From the NCBI GenBank assembly GCA_030426875.1, contig JAUHXI010000024.1, positions 1 through 12,223 on the forward strand: a stretch of DNA of 12,223 nucleotides. Reading direction: 5' to 3'. The notes below the pieces were generated by a model that made no database searches, was not told where the DNA came from, and saw nothing but the letters and a program-made list of their open reading frames with translations. Shown one piece after another: positions 6,636 to 12,223 of this stretch. This DNA comes from a bacterium (GTDB taxonomy: Bacteria > Patescibacteriota > Gracilibacteria > UM-FILTER-43-11). Within the stretch, counting starts at the first letter, position 1; each line of letters opens with the position of its first letter. The translations under genes and the position numbers were made by a program.

Positions 6636-7895
6636 ATGAAAGGTATTTTTAAGCACATCATCGGTTCAATTCTTGCTAAACGAGCACACCAATTTCTCAA
6701 GAAAAACAAGGTAAAGGTGATTGCAGTCACGGGTAGTGTGGGCAAAACGAGTACCAAAGAAGCCATTTATACCGTTCTCAAGTCCAAATTTGAAGTGACC
6801 CGGAGTCAAAAGAGTTTCAACACACCTATGGGCATGAGTTTGGCTATTTTAGGGGAAAGTGAATCGGGTTTTTCCTCCATTTTAGCATGGGCTAAAATTC
6901 TCAAACGGGCTTTATTCAACAAGCGAAAGCCACCAAAAATCATGGTGCTCGAGATGGGTGCTGATAAGCCAGGTGACATTCAAACGTTGATGGACATTGC
7001 TCCTCCCAGTATTTCGGTTATAACAGCCGTTAAAGAAGTGCATTTAGGAGAAGGGCACTTTAAAAACATTGAAGCAATTACCCAAGAAAAAGGCACTTTA
7101 GTACGAAGTCTTTCTCCCTCTAATTTAGCCATTTTAAACGGCGATGATGCCCGAGTTCAGGTCATGAAAACCGATGCAAAAAAGGTTTTATACGGCCATG
7201 ATTCTGCACATGATTTGCGAGTGATGGATGTGAAATCGACACCCCAAAAACTTCATTTCAAGGTGAGTCACAAAGGCGAATCAGCTAGGTTTGAGGCGCC
7301 AGTGATTGGAGAATTTCAGATTTATGTCTGTTTGCCGGCTATCGCGGTTGGTTTATCACTTGGAATGAGCTTACAGGAATGCTCTCAAGCACTTGCTTCA
7401 TTCGCTTTGCCACCTGGACGCATGAATCCTATTGAGGGTATCAATAGTTCCCATATTTTAGATGGGTCTTACAATGCCAGTCCTAGTACGGTTGAAGCTT
7501 CTTTAAAAATGTTGCAGTCTTTTGATGCCAGGCGAAAGATTGCGGCATTAGGAACCATGAATGAATTGGGCGAACTGTCCCATGAGGCTCACATTCAAGC
7601 AGGACAGCACGCGGCCACAATTTCTGACCTGTTAATCGTCGTGGGCCCCGAGGCTGAAACGCTTAAAAAAGGAGCTCAAGAGGCAGGCTTCCCTGATAAA
7701 AATATCCATACCTTTGTTGATTCTGATGATGCGGGTGACTTTTTAGCACATCAACTGGAAGAGGGTGATTTGGTTCTTGTGAAAGGGTCACAAAACCAGG
7801 TCCGTATGGAAAAGTTAGTCAAAAAAATCATGCAAAACCCTGCTCAAGCGTCTGAGTTGCTGTGTCGTCAAGGCAGTGCATGGGTGAAAAAATAA
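6636..7895 (+). CDS. murF: MurF-type Mur ligase lacking the N-terminal domain
   Basis: MurF adds D-Ala-D-Ala to UDP-MurNAc-tripeptide in the cytoplasm, an ATP-dependent peptidoglycan step. Seen: P-loop TGSVGKTST (32-40), FNTPMG (61-66), EMGAD (106-110), H136, NGDD (168-171), the lysine of EKGTL (152, candidate carbamylated Lys), GRMNPIEG (261-268), DGSYNASPSTVEASL (277-291) and LGTMNELG (305-312), all characteristic of MurF. At 419 aa it is shorter than typical MurF (about 450), and the P-loop comes some 75 residues earlier than in E. coli. An in-frame TAA 12 nt upstream rules out a longer start, so the usual UDP-sugar-binding domain 1 is truly missing; a basic helix (1-27) replaces it. The 9-nt gap to the antiporter suggests coupling. 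A related Mur-ligase-like role is possible. Confidence 0.85.
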   Translation: MKGIFKHIIGSILAKRAHQFLKKNKVKVIAVTGSVGKTSTKEAIYTVLKSKFEVTRSQKSFNTPMGMSLAILGESESGFSSILAWAKILKRALFNKRKPPKIMVLEMGADKPGDIQTLMDIAPPSISVITAVKEVHLGEGHFKNIEAITQEKGTLVRSLSPSNLAILNGDDARVQVMKTDAKKVLYGHDSAHDLRVMDVKSTPQKLHFKVSHKGESARFEAPVIGEFQIYVCLPAIAVGLSLGMSLQECSQALASFALPPGRMNPIEGINSSHILDGSYNASPSTVEASLKMLQSFDARRKIAALGTMNELGELSHEAHIQAGQHAATISDLLIVVGPEAETLKKGAQEAGFPDKNIHTFVDSDDAGDFLAHQLEEGDLVLVKGSQNQVRMEKLVKKIMQNPAQASELLCRQGSAWVKK

Positions 7896-7939
7896 CGATC
7901 ATCTCAACAAAAATTAAACCTTTAAACTGTTTTCGTCTC

Positions 7940-7968
7940 TTTTCCTCCACCTAAAAATCCTGTAAAAT
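7940..7968 (+). promoter_or_regulatory. Weak promoter candidate for prs
   Basis: TAAAAT (7963-7968) preceded by a poor -35 (TTTCCT, 7940-7945) at 17-nt spacing would start transcription about 20 nt before the prs ATG. Only the -10 is persuasive; prs could instead be read through from murF. Confidence 0.25.
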
Positions 7969-7995
7969 AAAGGCAATTTAACCCATTCAAAACTC

Positions 7996-8940
7996 ATGTC
8001 CACCGATTATGCGATTTTCAGCGGCTCTTCTCACCCTCAATTGGCCGAGGCAGTGGCGCAGGCGGCCAAAAAATCCTTGGGCAAAATCAAGTTGAGTAAT
8101 TTTTCTTGTGGAGAAAAGTACATCATGCTCGAAGAAAGCGTGCGTGGGCATGAAGTATTTATCATTCAAACCTGTCGTGACCAAATGGTGAATGAGGATT
8201 TGATGGAATTGTTCTTGATGATCAACACCGCTAAGCAGTCTTTTGCTGAGAAGGTGCATGTGATCATTCCTCACATGGGTTATGCTCGGCAAGACAAGGT
8301 GCACGCTCCTCGAGAGCCGATCAGTTCTAAATTGATTGCTGATTTATTGGTTAAAAGTGGCGCCGATCATATCATCACCTTTCAGCTCCATGCCGACCAG
8401 GCTCAGGCCTTCTTTGATGTTCCAGTGGACAACATCATGGTTCATAAGCTATTGGCAGGCCATTTCATCAAAAAGAATTTAGAAAATATAACCGTGGTGT
8501 CTCCTGATGCGGGTGGGGCCAAGAATGCGAAAAAATTTGCTGATCAGTTGGGGGCCACACTTGCCATCCTTCATAAAAGTCGGCCGGCTCACAATCAAGC
8601 GATCACCACGCACGTTGTGGGTGATGTTAAAGATCGAACTTGTATCATTTACGATGACATGGTGGATACAGGAGGAAGTGTTGTTGCGGCTCGCCAGGCC
8701 CTTTTGAATTCAGGTGCTAATGAAGAGATGTATTTAGCAGCCACGCATGCAATCTTCTCTGGCCCAGCTCATGAGCGCCTTTCTCAAGCAGGCTTTGAAG
8801 AAGTGGTGGTCACTGATTCCCTTCCCCTTGGTCCCGAAAAGCAATTCGATGGCTTGGTGCAAATTGGATTGGGTCCTTTGATTGGATCAGTGATTCATAG
8901 CATCGCTGAAGATAAATCAGTGAGCTCATTGTTCTATTAA
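7996..8940 (+). CDS. prs: Ribose-phosphate pyrophosphokinase (PRPP synthetase)
   Basis: Makes PRPP from ribose 5-phosphate and ATP for nucleotide, NAD, His and Trp synthesis and for base salvage. The 314-residue length is normal. Seen: FSCGE (36-40) at the ATP-binding FSDGE position, GYARQDK (95-101), QLHADQAQAFFD (130-141) with the catalytic-region His132, the flexible-loop HKSRP (193-197) with Lys194 and Arg196, and the PRPP loop DDMVDTGGS (220-228). The D-to-C change at residue 38 is unusual because Asp or Asn is normally found there. The class I signature is otherwise clear. The ATG at 7996 fits the family start. No Shine-Dalgarno is visible; the 100-nt upstream gap may contain a weak promoter. 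It ends 11 nt from the convergent ORF6N gene. Confidence 0.93.
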   Translation: MSTDYAIFSGSSHPQLAEAVAQAAKKSLGKIKLSNFSCGEKYIMLEESVRGHEVFIIQTCRDQMVNEDLMELFLMINTAKQSFAEKVHVIIPHMGYARQDKVHAPREPISSKLIADLLVKSGADHIITFQLHADQAQAFFDVPVDNIMVHKLLAGHFIKKNLENITVVSPDAGGAKNAKKFADQLGATLAILHKSRPAHNQAITTHVVGDVKDRTCIIYDDMVDTGGSVVAARQALLNSGANEEMYLAATHAIFSGPAHERLSQAGFEEVVVTDSLPLGPEKQFDGLVQIGLGPLIGSVIHSIAEDKSVSSLFY

Positions 8941-8951
8941 ACCAAAGTGCC

Positions 8952-9608
8952 TCATTGTCCCATGTCCAATCGAAACCCAATTTTTTGAGGTGTTTCCTGT
9001 GGTGGTTGAAGGCTTTCGATGGCTTGCCATACTTTTTTGAACTCAACATCGTTCCTACGGGAGTTTTTTAAGAGAAAAGATCTCACCTCATTCAGATCTT
9101 TGTTGAATTTTTCTTGGGAGCCAAAAAGTCGGCGTATTTTGATGAAAGTTCGCATGATTTCAATATTTACCGCAACCGCTTGAGAGCTACGCAGCACACT
9201 TGAAAGCATGGCGACTCCTTGTTCAGTAAAAACATAGGGCAAGTAACGCCTGCCTCCGTAGCTATTTTTTGATTTTATGCCTGGTTTTGATGTTTCATAA
9301 TTGTCTTTTTTAGCTTCATTTTCTGATTCCAAACTTGAGGTGCCAATTTGGCACCTCAAGTTTGATACGTTTTTAAAAGCATTATTCTGAGATTTTAAAA
9401 AACCAATCTCTTCTTCAGACATTTGAAACATAAAATCTTCAGGAAAGCGTTCGATGTTGCGTTTTACCTGTTTATTCAATTGTTTTGTCTCAATGCCATA
9501 TAATGTTGCTAAGTCTTCATCCAACATGACTTTGAAACCACGAATCACATGAATGGATGATTCGATGAATTCAGTGGAAATAAAATTTTGGCCACCTTTC
9601 TTTTTCAT
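8952..9608 (-). CDS. ORF6N-domain DNA-binding protein
   Basis: ORF6N domains occur in phage and bacterial proteins, often in mobile regions, and are thought to bind DNA. Seen (counted from the ATG at 9606-9608): VIRGFKVMLDEDLATLYGIETKQLNKQVKRN near the N-terminus, then RFPEDFMFQMSEEE, SNLRCQIGTS, GGRRYLPYVFTEQGVAMLSSVLRS and VNIEIMRTFIKIR, a full match to the family core, then a short charged C-terminal helix. A TTG five codons upstream (9621-9623) is an alternative start; ATG fits homologues better. Between GTS and GGRRY is a Lys/Glu/Ser-rich insert of roughly 28 residues, and the DNA for SNLRCQIGTSSL forms a perfect 35-bp palindrome. The gene sits alone between prs and murE with its own consensus promoter and operator-like repeat, suggesting autoregulation and acquisition as an accessory gene. 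Stop is TGA. Confidence 0.88.
   Translation of the reverse strand: MKKKGGQNFISTEFIESSIHVIRGFKVMLDEDLATLYGIETKQLNKQVKRNIERFPEDFMFQMSEEEIGFLKSQNNAFKNVSNLRCQIGTSSLESENEAKKDNYETSKPGIKSKNSYGGRRYLPYVFTEQGVAMLSSVLRSSQAVAVNIEIMRTFIKIRRLFGSQEKFNKDLNEVRSFLLKNSRRNDVEFKKVWQAIESLQPPQETPQKIGFRLDMGQ
9330..9364. repeat. Perfect 35-bp palindrome inside the ORF6N gene
   Basis: The arm CAAACTTGAGGTGCCAA (9330-9346) is repeated in exact inverse complement at 9348-9364 around one central base. It lies in the conserved LRCQIGTS coding block just before the variable insert. At this length a chance origin is very unlikely. It could be a protein-binding site or an mRNA hairpin. Confidence 0.9.
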
Positions 9609-9657
9609 GATTCTAGAAATCAATAAAATAAGAAAGGGGAGCAGGGTTTATATCTTC

Positions 9658-9686
9658 ATTATAGTAAACTTTTGTTTACTTGTCAA
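9658..9686 (-). promoter_or_regulatory. Consensus sigma70 promoter of the ORF6N gene
   Basis: Minus-strand TTGACA (9686-9681) and TATAAT (9663-9658), both exact, with the optimal 17-nt spacer. The start would be near 9651, giving a leader of about 43 nt to the ATG. It is the strongest promoter in the window, which usually implies a need for repression. Confidence 0.8.
9663..9680. promoter_or_regulatory. Operator-like inverted repeat filling the promoter spacer
   Basis: AGTAAAC (9663-9669) and GTTTACT (9674-9680) are perfect inverse complements around TTTT, covering exactly the spacer between the -35 and -10 of the ORF6N promoter. A dimer bound here would block RNA polymerase. The ORF6N protein itself is an obvious but unproven candidate. 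Confidence 0.6.
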
Positions 9687-9703
9687 TGCAAATCTCTTTA
9701 TGA

Positions 9704-9745
9704 AATATCAAATATTAAATGTAGAATATGAAATGTTAAAGTAAA
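9704..9745. repeat. Two imperfect 21-nt tandem repeats upstream of murE
   Basis: AATATCAAATATTAAATGTAG (9704-9724) is followed by a second 21-nt copy (9725-9745, beginning AATATGAAATGTTAAAG) that differs at about five positions. It lies directly before murE, where I see no clear promoter or Shine-Dalgarno. Confidence 0.5.
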
Positions 9746-9760
9746 TTCAAAATTTTATCT

Positions 9761-11131
9761 ATGCTCAATCAGCTCCGAAAAATCATTAGTTATGATAACC
9801 CGATTCGCCGCGGGTGGCATTTTTTAAAAGGATTTTTGGCTGCCGTGATCTATGGTTTTCCTGGTAAAAAAATGGTGGTGATTGGTATCACGGGGACCAA
9901 TGGGAAGACGACGACGACTCATATGGTGGAGCACCTTCTTCATGCGGGGGGTAAAAAAGTGGGGATGATGTCGACGGTGGATTTTGCAATTCATGGAAAA
10001 CATTGGGAGAATGAGACGAAAAAAACCACCCTTTCGCCGTTTAAAACTCAAAAATTCCTCAAAAAATGTGTGAAAGAGGGCGTTGAGTATTTGGTGGTGG
10101 AGTCTTCTTCGCATGCCTTGCATCAGTTTCGCTTGTGGGGGGTTAATTTTTCGATTGCTGCGATAACCAATCTTACGCATGAGCATTTGGATTATCATGG
10201 GACGATGAAAAAATATGCGGAAGCGAAGAAGATTTTGTTCAAAATGGCGGCTAAAAATGCTCAAAAAAAGGAGTCAGCGACACTGGCTAAAATTCCTCAT
10301 CAAAAAGCCTCAATTCTTAATGTTTCAGATCAGTTTTATAAGGATTTTGAGCAGGTGAAAATTCCGTTTCAAATCTCTTATGGATTGGGGAGGGGGGATT
10401 TGAGGGCGACGGAGATTGAGTATTCGAAGGGGGGGTCGACCTTTACTGTCCAGGTCCCCTCTAACCTACCTCCGGCATCCGAAGGGGGAGGATCACATCA
10501 GAATCAGGAAGACTCTCAGCTAAAAGTAAAACTAGGAATGATGGGCAGCTTCAACGTCGAAAATGCCCTTGCTGCCACAGGTGTGGCGTTGGCCTGTCGG
10601 TTGAATTTGAAGGAGATCGGAAAAGGTCTCGAGTCTTTTCAAGGTGTGGCGGGGCGGATGGAGCGGATTAAGAGTCCGAAGGGGTTTGAGGTGATTGTGG
10701 ATTTTGCCCTGACGCCGGATGCGTTGGAACGGCTTTATTCGACGTTGCGTGAGTCGGCGGAGGGGCGGATCATTGGATTGATTGGGAGTTGTGGGGATCG
10801 GGATCAAGAAAAACGGCCGGACATGGGTCGGATTGTTGCCAAATATTGCGATCTGACGATTGTGACGGATGAGGAGCCGTATTCGGAGGATCCGATGCAG
10901 ATCATGGAGGCGGTGTTGGAGGGGGCGAAGGAGGTGAAGACGTTTGGTGAGGATTTGCTTTTGATTGAGGATCGGAAGGAGGCGATGGCGTATGCGATCA
11001 AGCGGGCTCAAAAAAACGATATCATTGTGGTGACGGGGATGGGTTCTTTTAAGACCCGGACGATGAACGATGGGCTGATGGACTGGGATGAGCGGGAGGT
11101 GGCGCGGGAGTTGATTGAGAAATATTCGTAA
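9761..11131 (+). CDS. murE: MurE-type Mur ligase lacking the N-terminal domain
   Basis: MurE adds the third amino acid (diaminopimelate or lysine) to UDP-MurNAc-L-Ala-D-Glu. Seen: P-loop GITGTNGKTTT (42-52), ESSSHAL (114-120), TNLTHEHLDYHGTMKKYAEAK (136-156) with the candidate carbamylated Lys156, GSFNVENALAA (262-272), GRMERI (298-303), VDFALTPDALE (313-323) and DWDEREVAREL near the end. It has 456 aa against about 490 usually, and the P-loop is about 65 residues early; an in-frame TAA some 25 nt upstream excludes a longer start, so domain 1 is missing. The usual YAHTPD is FALTPD, the DNPR motif that reads diaminopimelate is DEEPY, and GKGHE is GMGSF, so the added amino acid cannot be read. 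A loop insertion (VPSNLPPASEGGGS, 232-245) comes from a C-rich hairpin element. Confidence 0.88.
   Translation: MLNQLRKIISYDNPIRRGWHFLKGFLAAVIYGFPGKKMVVIGITGTNGKTTTTHMVEHLLHAGGKKVGMMSTVDFAIHGKHWENETKKTTLSPFKTQKFLKKCVKEGVEYLVVESSSHALHQFRLWGVNFSIAAITNLTHEHLDYHGTMKKYAEAKKILFKMAAKNAQKKESATLAKIPHQKASILNVSDQFYKDFEQVKIPFQISYGLGRGDLRATEIEYSKGGSTFTVQVPSNLPPASEGGGSHQNQEDSQLKVKLGMMGSFNVENALAATGVALACRLNLKEIGKGLESFQGVAGRMERIKSPKGFEVIVDFALTPDALERLYSTLRESAEGRIIGLIGSCGDRDQEKRPDMGRIVAKYCDLTIVTDEEPYSEDPMQIMEAVLEGAKEVKTFGEDLLLIEDRKEAMAYAIKRAQKNDIIVVTGMGSFKTRTMNDGLMDWDEREVARELIEKYS
10454..10495 (+). repeat. C-rich/G-rich hairpin element inserted in frame in murE
   Basis: The segment begins CCCCTCTAACCTACC and ends GAAGGGGGAGGATCAC. 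CCTCCGG (10469-10475) pairs with CCGAAGG (10479-10485) with one mismatch and a CAT loop; CCTCC can also pair with GGAGG (10487-10491). It encodes VPSNLPPASEGGGS in a turn between two beta strands, where related MurE proteins have only a few residues. It resembles Rickettsia-type palindromic elements that insert in genes without breaking the frame; no second copy is visible here. Confidence 0.45.
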
Positions 11132-11148
11132 TCACTCTTTTGCTCAGC

Positions 11149-11985
11149 CTAAGATATTAGGCCAAGTTCCCTTAATTTTTTTCGATACATTCTCATTTTT
11201 ACTCTGCTTCGCAAGTTTCCGAGGATCAACCTAATTAGCCTCGCATTGTAAGTAGCAATGGTAACTCTAGCAGTGTCAGCTCCTGGAGGGATTATTACTC
11301 CGTGGATAGGGCCTCCTTTAAACAAGCCCATTCCAGTTTGAAGTAGGCAATTCTCTTTATTTGGAGCTAAAAAATGGGGCGTTTCATCTTGATCTATGTA
11401 ATAATAACTTTTATCCTTTGAATCTCCCTCCCTTATAAACAGGCTAGTTATTTCATCATCATCCGTATGAGGCTCCATGCCATTTATTTTCTTAACCTTT
11501 GTTTGTTCTTCCCCTTCTTCCGTTTCATCAACACTTGGCTCAGAATATGCTTGAAAACGAGTCATGATAAATCTTAAGAGCCCCATATTCAGACCTAGTT
11601 GACTGATGATGTTCTTATGAAAATCCACCACACCAGCATGAAATGCTCCAAATTGCTCATAAAATTCTCTCAAAATAGGAATGTTACTTTCAAGTGGAGT
11701 GGTTTTCCAAGTTTTTCCCCCGGCAAGGATAGTGGTGACATCAATTTTATCGGCAGAAGATTCGTATTGGACCTCGCTCACAACAAGTGTTTTTATGATC
11801 TTGCCACTTCCTGCAGGAGTAAAATTCTTTTCACCCTGAAGGCCTTGGGTAATTTCTTCGCGGTTCGCAAGGAAAAGTTCAATAGCCTCTTGAGCCTGAC
11901 GCGCCAGATGCCTAGGAGATTTCAATTCCACAGGCCTGTCAAGACTTTCTAGTCTTAATTCTTCTAGGCTAATAATTGCTGACAT
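11149..11985 (-). CDS. Unknown protein with a 2-oxoglutarate/Fe(II) dioxygenase-like motif
   Basis: The 278-residue product belongs to no family I recognise. Its C-terminal half carries PHTDDDEITSLFI (172-184), then GPIHGVIIPPGADTARVTIATY (225-246). H173, D175 and H228 have the spacing of the HxD...H iron-binding triad of 2OG/Fe(II) oxygenases, and R240 in RVT, 12 residues after the second His, could bind 2-oxoglutarate as RxS does elsewhere; the GMGLFKGGPIHGV stretch resembles the strand before the distal His. An acidic loop (149-163) precedes the triad, and the last 25 residues are strongly basic (RSRVKMRMYRKKLR). It has no signal peptide or TM helix, so it is likely cytoplasmic. The start ATG (11983-11985) follows a promoter 35-60 nt upstream. 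It ends 17 nt from the convergent murE. The gene is likely real; the function is tentative. Confidence 0.55.
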   Translation of the reverse strand: MSAIISLEELRLESLDRPVELKSPRHLARQAQEAIELFLANREEITQGLQGEKNFTPAGSGKIIKTLVVSEVQYESSADKIDVTTILAGGKTWKTTPLESNIPILREFYEQFGAFHAGVVDFHKNIISQLGLNMGLLRFIMTRFQAYSEPSVDETEEGEEQTKVKKINGMEPHTDDDEITSLFIREGDSKDKSYYYIDQDETPHFLAPNKENCLLQTGMGLFKGGPIHGVIIPPGADTARVTIATYNARLIRLILGNLRSRVKMRMYRKKLRELGLIS

Positions 11986-12019
11986 ACGATTGTGATTATT
12001 TTTTTGAAATAGAGAAGAT

Positions 12020-12048
12020 AATCTAAATTACAAACTTTTCCCTGTCAA
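12020..12048 (-). promoter_or_regulatory. Sigma70-type promoter of the dioxygenase-like gene
   Basis: Minus-strand TTGACA (12048-12043, exact) and TAGATT (12025-12020, four of six) with a 17-nt spacer. The start near 12012 leaves about 27 nt before the ATG. The arrangement matches the other promoters found here. Confidence 0.55.
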
Positions 12049-12169
12049 TTTAAATGAAACACAATCATCCTTTTTTCTTTTCCAAATTTTATTTAAATGC
12101 CTTATTTATGGCTTAAAAATTGTATCAATTCAAATGTTAAATTTTTTTAAAATTTTAATTTTTAGAATC

Positions 12170-12223
12170 AAGGAGGATAAAACATTAAGCGTTCATAAAA
12201 ATTTCCTTCAATGAGTGGACAGG
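12170..12223 (+). other. Strong Shine-Dalgarno-like AAGGAGG and possible gene start at right edge
   Basis: AAGGAGG (12170-12176) is the only full Shine-Dalgarno match seen, but no start codon follows at a normal distance with an open frame. ATG AGT GGA CAG at 12211-12222 could begin a gene leaving the window, 34 nt further on. AAGGA can pair with TCCTT (12204-12208), which might hide the site. Too little sequence remains to decide. Confidence 0.2.

Noticed and set aside
8810..9049. Minus-strand 79-codon ORF spanning the prs/ORF6N junction
   Set aside because: It overlaps the ends of both real genes in another frame and has no family features.
10532..11011. Long minus-strand ORFs inside murE (159 and 65 codons)
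   Set aside because: The Arg/Pro/Leu/His-rich products arise from the G-ending codon bias of murE; murE motifs are clear on the plus strand.
12170..12192. Gene starting right after AAGGAGG with an ATT start
   Set aside because: The frame ATT AAG CGT TCA meets TAA at once.

Overview
The window looks like a chromosomal segment from an uncultured bacterium with a reduced genome, most plausibly of the Candidate Phyla Radiation (Patescibacteria; Peregrinibacteria-like would fit). Reasons: AT-rich DNA, most genes without a clear Shine-Dalgarno sequence, a huge acidic surface protein built from lamin-tail domains, Mur ligases that lack their N-terminal domain, and mostly single-gene housekeeping loci in mixed orientation. 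TGA is used as a true stop (large surface protein, ORF6N gene), so the UGA=Gly code of Gracilibacteria/Absconditabacteria does not apply. The lineage is inference; no rRNA or ribosomal protein is present.

Left end (1-2285): the 5' part of rny (RNase Y) runs off the left edge on the minus strand. It is preceded by a 5' leader of roughly 255 nt with a TTGACA-16-TATAAT promoter. Next come a small unknown minus-strand gene (1339-1575) with its own promoter, and about 700 nt without protein genes. That stretch holds a candidate small RNA (promoter plus terminator hairpin) and a hairpin with degenerate heptamer repeats.

Centre (2286-8940), all plus strand: a 1089-residue secreted, membrane-anchored protein (acidic Pro/Asp/Glu region, four lamin-tail domains, a PKD domain, a complete staphylococcal-nuclease domain, C-terminal TM helix); a CaCA-family Ca2+/Na+ antiporter; a short MurF; and ribose-phosphate pyrophosphokinase (prs). 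A possible theme, by inference only, is salvage: the surface nuclease could break down external DNA, a Ca2+ exchanger sits beside a probably Ca2+-dependent nuclease, and PRPP is the substrate for nucleobase salvage.

Right end (8941-12223): a minus-strand ORF6N-domain gene with a consensus promoter whose spacer is a perfect inverted repeat, and whose coding region contains a perfect 35-bp palindrome; a short MurE with a C-rich, palindrome-containing insertion in a loop; and a minus-strand protein of unknown family that carries an HxD...H...RxT pattern reminiscent of 2-oxoglutarate/Fe(II) dioxygenases. Convergent pairs prs/ORF6N and murE/dioxygenase-like end only 11 and 17 nt apart.
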